Below, one piece after another: positions 9,501 to 10,131 of a DNA stretch of 10,131 nucleotides (its first letter is position 1; each line of letters opens with the position of its first letter). The position numbers were made by a program, and so were the translations under genes. The stretch covers positions 1 to 10,131 of the forward strand of contig JASHTC010000137.1 in assembly GCA_030040755.1 (NCBI GenBank), in the 5' to 3' direction. Below the pieces are notes generated by a model. It saw nothing but the letters and a program-made list of their open reading frames with translations. It was not told where the DNA came from and did not search any database. The DNA is from Thermoplasmata archaeon. Its GTDB lineage: Archaea; Thermoplasmatota; Thermoplasmata; Lutacidiplasmatales; UBA184.

Positions 9501-10131
9501 AGTCGGAAAGACTGTAGCCTTGGCCCGTCGGGATGGTGGGACCGACGTACGGTCCGGGGCCGCCGCCGAAGATGCCGACGTAGAGGCTGACGTTCGCGAA
9601 CGCGGGGATCAGGCCGGGCGAATTGCCCGGGAAGAGGGCGGAGAAGTTGATAGCCACTTCGAGGGCCCCGAACGCGGGACTCGAGCTGGCCAGGAGGGTG
9701 TCGTTCAGGGCATCCGGGGTGATCGCCTGCAGGGTGGTGGGGCTGGCCCCCGGCACCGAGGTCACCCGGTAGGCGTTGAAGTCGAGAGAATTGTTGACGA
9801 TGAATAGGTAATTGAGCGGCTGGGTAAAGTCGACGTACCGGTCCAACCCGGCGACCCCGGCGGGGCCCGACAGGTCCGAGACGTTCGTCGTTCCCCAGGC
9901 GGAGTGGTTCGACAGCCCGAAGAAGAGATAGTTGCTCCCGCCCGCGGACGCTCCCTGGAGATACACCCCGGAAAGCCCGAGGAACAGGGTCGTCCCGTTC
10001 CAAGTTCCGTAGAGGCCGGTCAGGTTGTTGTAGACGTTCCCATAATTCGTGTAATAGTTGGTGTAGAGCAGCGCGTCCGAGGGAAAGTCCGCGACCGGAT
10101 TCCCCGTGAACGTGATCGAGTTCGGGGTGGC
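3568..10131 (-). CDS. Giant surface-anchored GH57 glycoside hydrolase (5' end beyond window)
   Basis: This is a multidomain extracellular enzyme, probably an amylopullulanase or alpha-amylase acting on alpha-glucans. All 2187 visible codons are open from the window edge to TGA at 3568-3570, so the gene is partial. The GTG at 9966 is an internal Val codon, because the 55 codons upstream of it belong to the first repeat. Numbering from the edge: repeats at about 8-732; GH57 at 735-1352; a DOMON-like domain at 1365-1575; a glucodextranase-C-like domain at 1578-1805; a Gly/Ala/Ser/Thr-rich beta region at 1820-2107; a Ser/Pro stalk; one helix at about 2127-2149 followed by RRPK; and a Pro/Glu/Ser-rich tail. 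The RR after the helix puts the tail inside and everything else outside. More than 50 N-X-S/T sequons and only two cysteines are visible. The gene converges on the solute-binding-protein gene. The GH57 assignment is firm, the exact substrate is not, and the signal peptide is out of view. Confidence 0.9.
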   Translation of the reverse strand, partial: ATPNSITFTGNPVADFPSDALLYTNYYTNYGNVYNNLTGLYGTWNGTTLFLGLSGVYLQGASAGGSNYLFFGLSNHSAWGTTNVSDLSGPAGVAGLDRYVDFTQPLNYLFIVNNSLDFNAYRVTSVPGASPTTLQAITPDALNDTLLASSSPAFGALEVAINFSALFPGNSPGLIPAFANVSLYVGIFGGGPGPYVGPTIPTGQGYSLSDSGVSVTSHDLSDGYLLENTFYTLGLDPEGLGSPDSGITPNYNENYTFHNVQFTGDLKTDFAPGEEALINTNTAWSPTNLLNSSYMTWNETTLFLGFNASILGGSPGTENRLDIYISNDTSSGLGTYTLHAENNPTLNRSIIFSTAINFVANINYSGLAVPDSGVQLFKFTSPAATSNTTATVENVTSSLTETYTSAQDVELAIPFLVLFGNAAAFPFIGQFANISVLAAVGCSAEGNNCSGPSLPAGQNGWSNPYHAVSSDTLLNTFFTENLDPYGDGVPAAQISPVYTYGHTYHTVSFTGDVTKDFVPPEVVGTSTFSGWAPNYLNATYATWNFTDLFIGTNSSTQPTNGLLVAISNDTGRGATNFSSTNVANLSRNFTFSTPVNYVFSYMYGNTTGTLYEVDLALTTSTHTQFTPVATFKAGQGGQEFSIPWSELYPINTTVYGTGVDSIPAGATPQLVALTYGGYGGTGAYIGPAIPQADGDYIQAAAGDYAPINSYISLNVDPNKDGYAEPGIVPSTPAVSLVGAPISLNIIFNDHQPLYASIGGSYALGWTVVHLEEYAEQALIAGLYPNLNITYSLSGSLLYQIEAAALGDYNNSYLEAAYIPTSQWGNTVYTEVTTYGDTFLSSFVAPYQYNTTTVAHLLEFDLAFNTPPWAYHVDNNASKLYWQLFLQYQAGETLTTANLTDALVDFFLWSTSWPIETGQLGSAYIDSTMWSLYNQTSFSIADLNTVQAYYPTEAQLVISAFSHDRMLNDGAGGNVELITTPFDHPIVPLLLLGNWTDENGVGVTKGIWANDTTAQLNIGSELYEQVFGQAPLGLWSPEQAVSSAEIPFINATGYEWTSSSQATLGETGIVPAGSAGAVTATEMENLYTPYEVSNGSQNTVMVFRDDGLSNDWGFNYGGVANTSGNWAAVDQFMAYLKNVYLTVPRAAHNTTLVTMALDGENWMFMSPFPEDGVPFLEDVYTALSQNSSWVQTTTTQQYLVTHPASTLPKITDLPTGSWNNEPTGTGINSYLGQWAGHGLQDAMWQQLTLVRSEVQAYGTKNGLTQPMTLAALEAANNFPYLTEWNTTTPQDKYTQAWTDIYGAEGSDAYFAWDPTDQSPTAQNAMVFESIYRTDLSNALTLLGLPLTPFLASSYIVPQTPTTWGTNASISPVLSGSLYTSEAFSGGTAYSVNHNDAWSGAYVQTTGDSTSGAGQVSATYYAFDISNLYFSVQVNGATSAYKAPNFYTAAGDDIDIFFSPVNPQAGDLQSLNVPNAVYQVGSTSFGFAATTEVTIQGSSVTPSGSATLGVFTSGPDGTWTAGTPIVGDAFVGSMLQLQVPTSVLGMSPGQSIEFFVAAVNGTTGAPVSWSGPMIVTIPSSLAILTPIATIHNTAADNGPGYYTMPTQLFSPGLPDFPPNSLQMTYVNVSDNPYTVQFNITFAQLSNPFGSPLGFSQPVVDILIHEAGATGGSTVGIPGSNINVTPAAAWQWGIQASGFAASNFVISASGATYPADVLVSSNTGLAPSVDSGTIVTNKTVSIQVPTALVGTTISTDTYTIVAGSQDGEGGVGDEWRQVDNMSAAYQGGGAPSTDPATSTNVYSYIAPAVVNASDAAETQQALLNTFTKTSFAVLDGIQLPLLVTKKVSVSTLGPSAIVNTSSDPEAFYAFGSQLYSSTSTNGVLWSTPVAGPNLTFVPAGLAASGGTTPGLVAWNGTNYAFENVATGVVTTGTASGPIEAAAVTDASIGFELAFDIGGTVQIASAGGGASGSDALSALAVGLSTAGGTTYLAYATASGLSVVTLTFSGTSVTFGTSTVLTAAIPTGATVESLALAADPSGGVAVAIALKNATGSNIYLAAGTGNVTLKALTSDGQDSSPSVLLAESGTTWSAYVGFTNSGSGGNVFFIPTAVSTVASPPSPSTSSSSIATWVWIVIAVVVILIVIGAIVAIARRPKGGSPPTTGQEPGTETPSNPPTSSGEQPPSEEGGT
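4717..6039 (-). other. Two DOMON-like domains after the GH57 domain
   Basis: The first domain (about 6039-5407) shows AFDISNLYFSVQVNG and GDDIDIFFSP, strand patterns of CBM9/DOMON-type sandwiches. The second (about 5400-4717) matches the glucodextranase C-terminal type: ADNGPGYYTMPTQ near its start, then SNPFGSPLGFSQPVVDILIHE, and late on SQDGEGGVGDEWRQV. Such domains accompany GH57 amylopullulanases and glucodextranases and are thought to bind glycans or cell-surface polymers. Confidence 0.7.
6076..7929 (-). other. GH57 catalytic domain of the giant protein
   Basis: All five GH57 conserved regions appear in order (residues numbered from the window edge). Region 1 is FNDHQPLY with His750. 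Region 2 is GNVELITTPFDHPIVP with Glu975 and His983. Region 3 is GLWSPEQAV, where Glu1037 (codon 7021-7023) aligns with the family nucleophile. Region 4 is VFRDDGLSNDWGF (R1103, D1104, D1105), matching the block with the acid/base Asp. Region 5 is LDGENW with D1157. The helical tail GAEGSDAYFAW and FESIYRTDL, typical of the APU-like branch, follows. Deviations are LSN where LSD is usual and GENW where GEN-P/A-W-E is usual. Confidence 0.88.
7936..8607 (-). repeat. Repeat module R3 of the giant GH57 protein
   Basis: This third copy, about 224 residues from FTGDVTKDF, directly abuts the GH57 domain. Shared blocks are ATYATWNFTDLFIG, AISNDTGRG, FTFSTPVNYVF, EFSIPWSELYP, AYIGPAIPQ and LNVDPNKDGYAEPGIVP. 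The last block has the spacing of acidic residues often seen in calcium-binding loops. That role is inferred. Confidence 0.75.
8608..9348 (-). repeat. Repeat module R2 of the giant GH57 protein
   Basis: This second copy spans 247 residues from FTGDLKTDF. It shares SSYMTWNETTLFLG, IYISNDT, IFSTAINFV, VELAIPFLVLF, QFANISV, SGPSLPAG and the closing ENLDPYGDGVP with its neighbours. It alone carries two cysteines, seven residues apart, which are the only cysteines in the visible protein. About a dozen or more glycosylation sequons lie within it. Confidence 0.75.
9349..10110 (-). repeat. Repeat module R1 of the giant GH57 protein
   Basis: This is the first visible copy of a roughly 250-residue module. 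It opens with FTG...ADFPSD, followed by YGTWNGTTLFLG, a central VDFTQPLNYLF strand and an ALEVAINFSALFP strand. It then runs to GPYVGPTIP and ends at LGLDPEGLGSPDSGITP. The same ordered motifs recur in R2 and R3. Strand patterns such as 'TxLFLG' and 'EVAI' recall DOMON/CBM9-type beta-sandwiches, so a glycan-binding role is plausible but inferred. Whether another copy or a signal peptide precedes it cannot be seen. Confidence 0.7.

Noticed and set aside
9964..9966. GTG as the true start of the GH57 gene
   Set aside because: The upstream 55 codons are open and continue the first repeat with its key TWNxTxLFLG motif, and no signal peptide follows the GTG.
1..10131. CRISPR arrays, tRNA or rRNA genes, insertion sequences
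   Set aside because: I looked for direct repeat-spacer patterns, cloverleaf-like segments and transposase motifs on both strands and saw none.

Overview
The window is G+C-rich (roughly two-thirds G+C by eye) and looks archaeal. The base composition alone does not show this. The evidence is TATA-like A/T islands about 25-30 nt upstream of start codons that lack a usable Shine-Dalgarno, surface proteins crowded with N-glycosylation sequons and almost free of cysteine, and membrane anchoring by a single terminal helix. A GH57 enzyme fused to DOMON-like modules fits the same picture. An uncultured high-GC Thermoplasmatota-like lineage is my best guess, but it is not proven by the sequence.

Layout. 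(1) 100-615 (+) encodes a small MOSC-domain protein. (2) After a 41-nt gap holding a GC-rich hairpin and a TATA-like box, 657-1694 (+) encodes a ten-helix EamA/DMT-family transporter. (3) After a 105-nt gap with a perfect inverted repeat and a TATA-like box, 1800-3212 (+) encodes a family 1 (MalE-like) solute-binding protein held in the membrane by an N-terminal helix. (4) 3213-3567 is a non-coding convergent intergenic region with possible terminator hairpins. (5) The whole right two-thirds, 3568 to the window edge on the minus strand, is one giant open frame. At least 2187 codons are visible and the 5' end lies outside the window. It encodes a surface-anchored GH57 glycoside hydrolase. In N-to-C order it has three ~245-residue repeats, the GH57 catalytic domain, two DOMON-like domains (the second like the glucodextranase C-terminal domain), a Gly/Ala/Ser/Thr-rich beta domain, a Ser/Pro stalk, one transmembrane helix and a short cytosolic tail.

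How the genes may work together. The convergent pair of a sugar-type binding protein and a giant cell-surface GH57 amylopullulanase-like enzyme suggests cutting and capture of alpha-glucans (or another alpha-linked polysaccharide) at the cell surface. The ABC permeases and ATPase are not in the window. The MOSC and DMT genes have no visible link to this function. The most unusual item is the modular architecture of the giant enzyme, especially its N-terminal repeat array, which continues towards or past the right edge.
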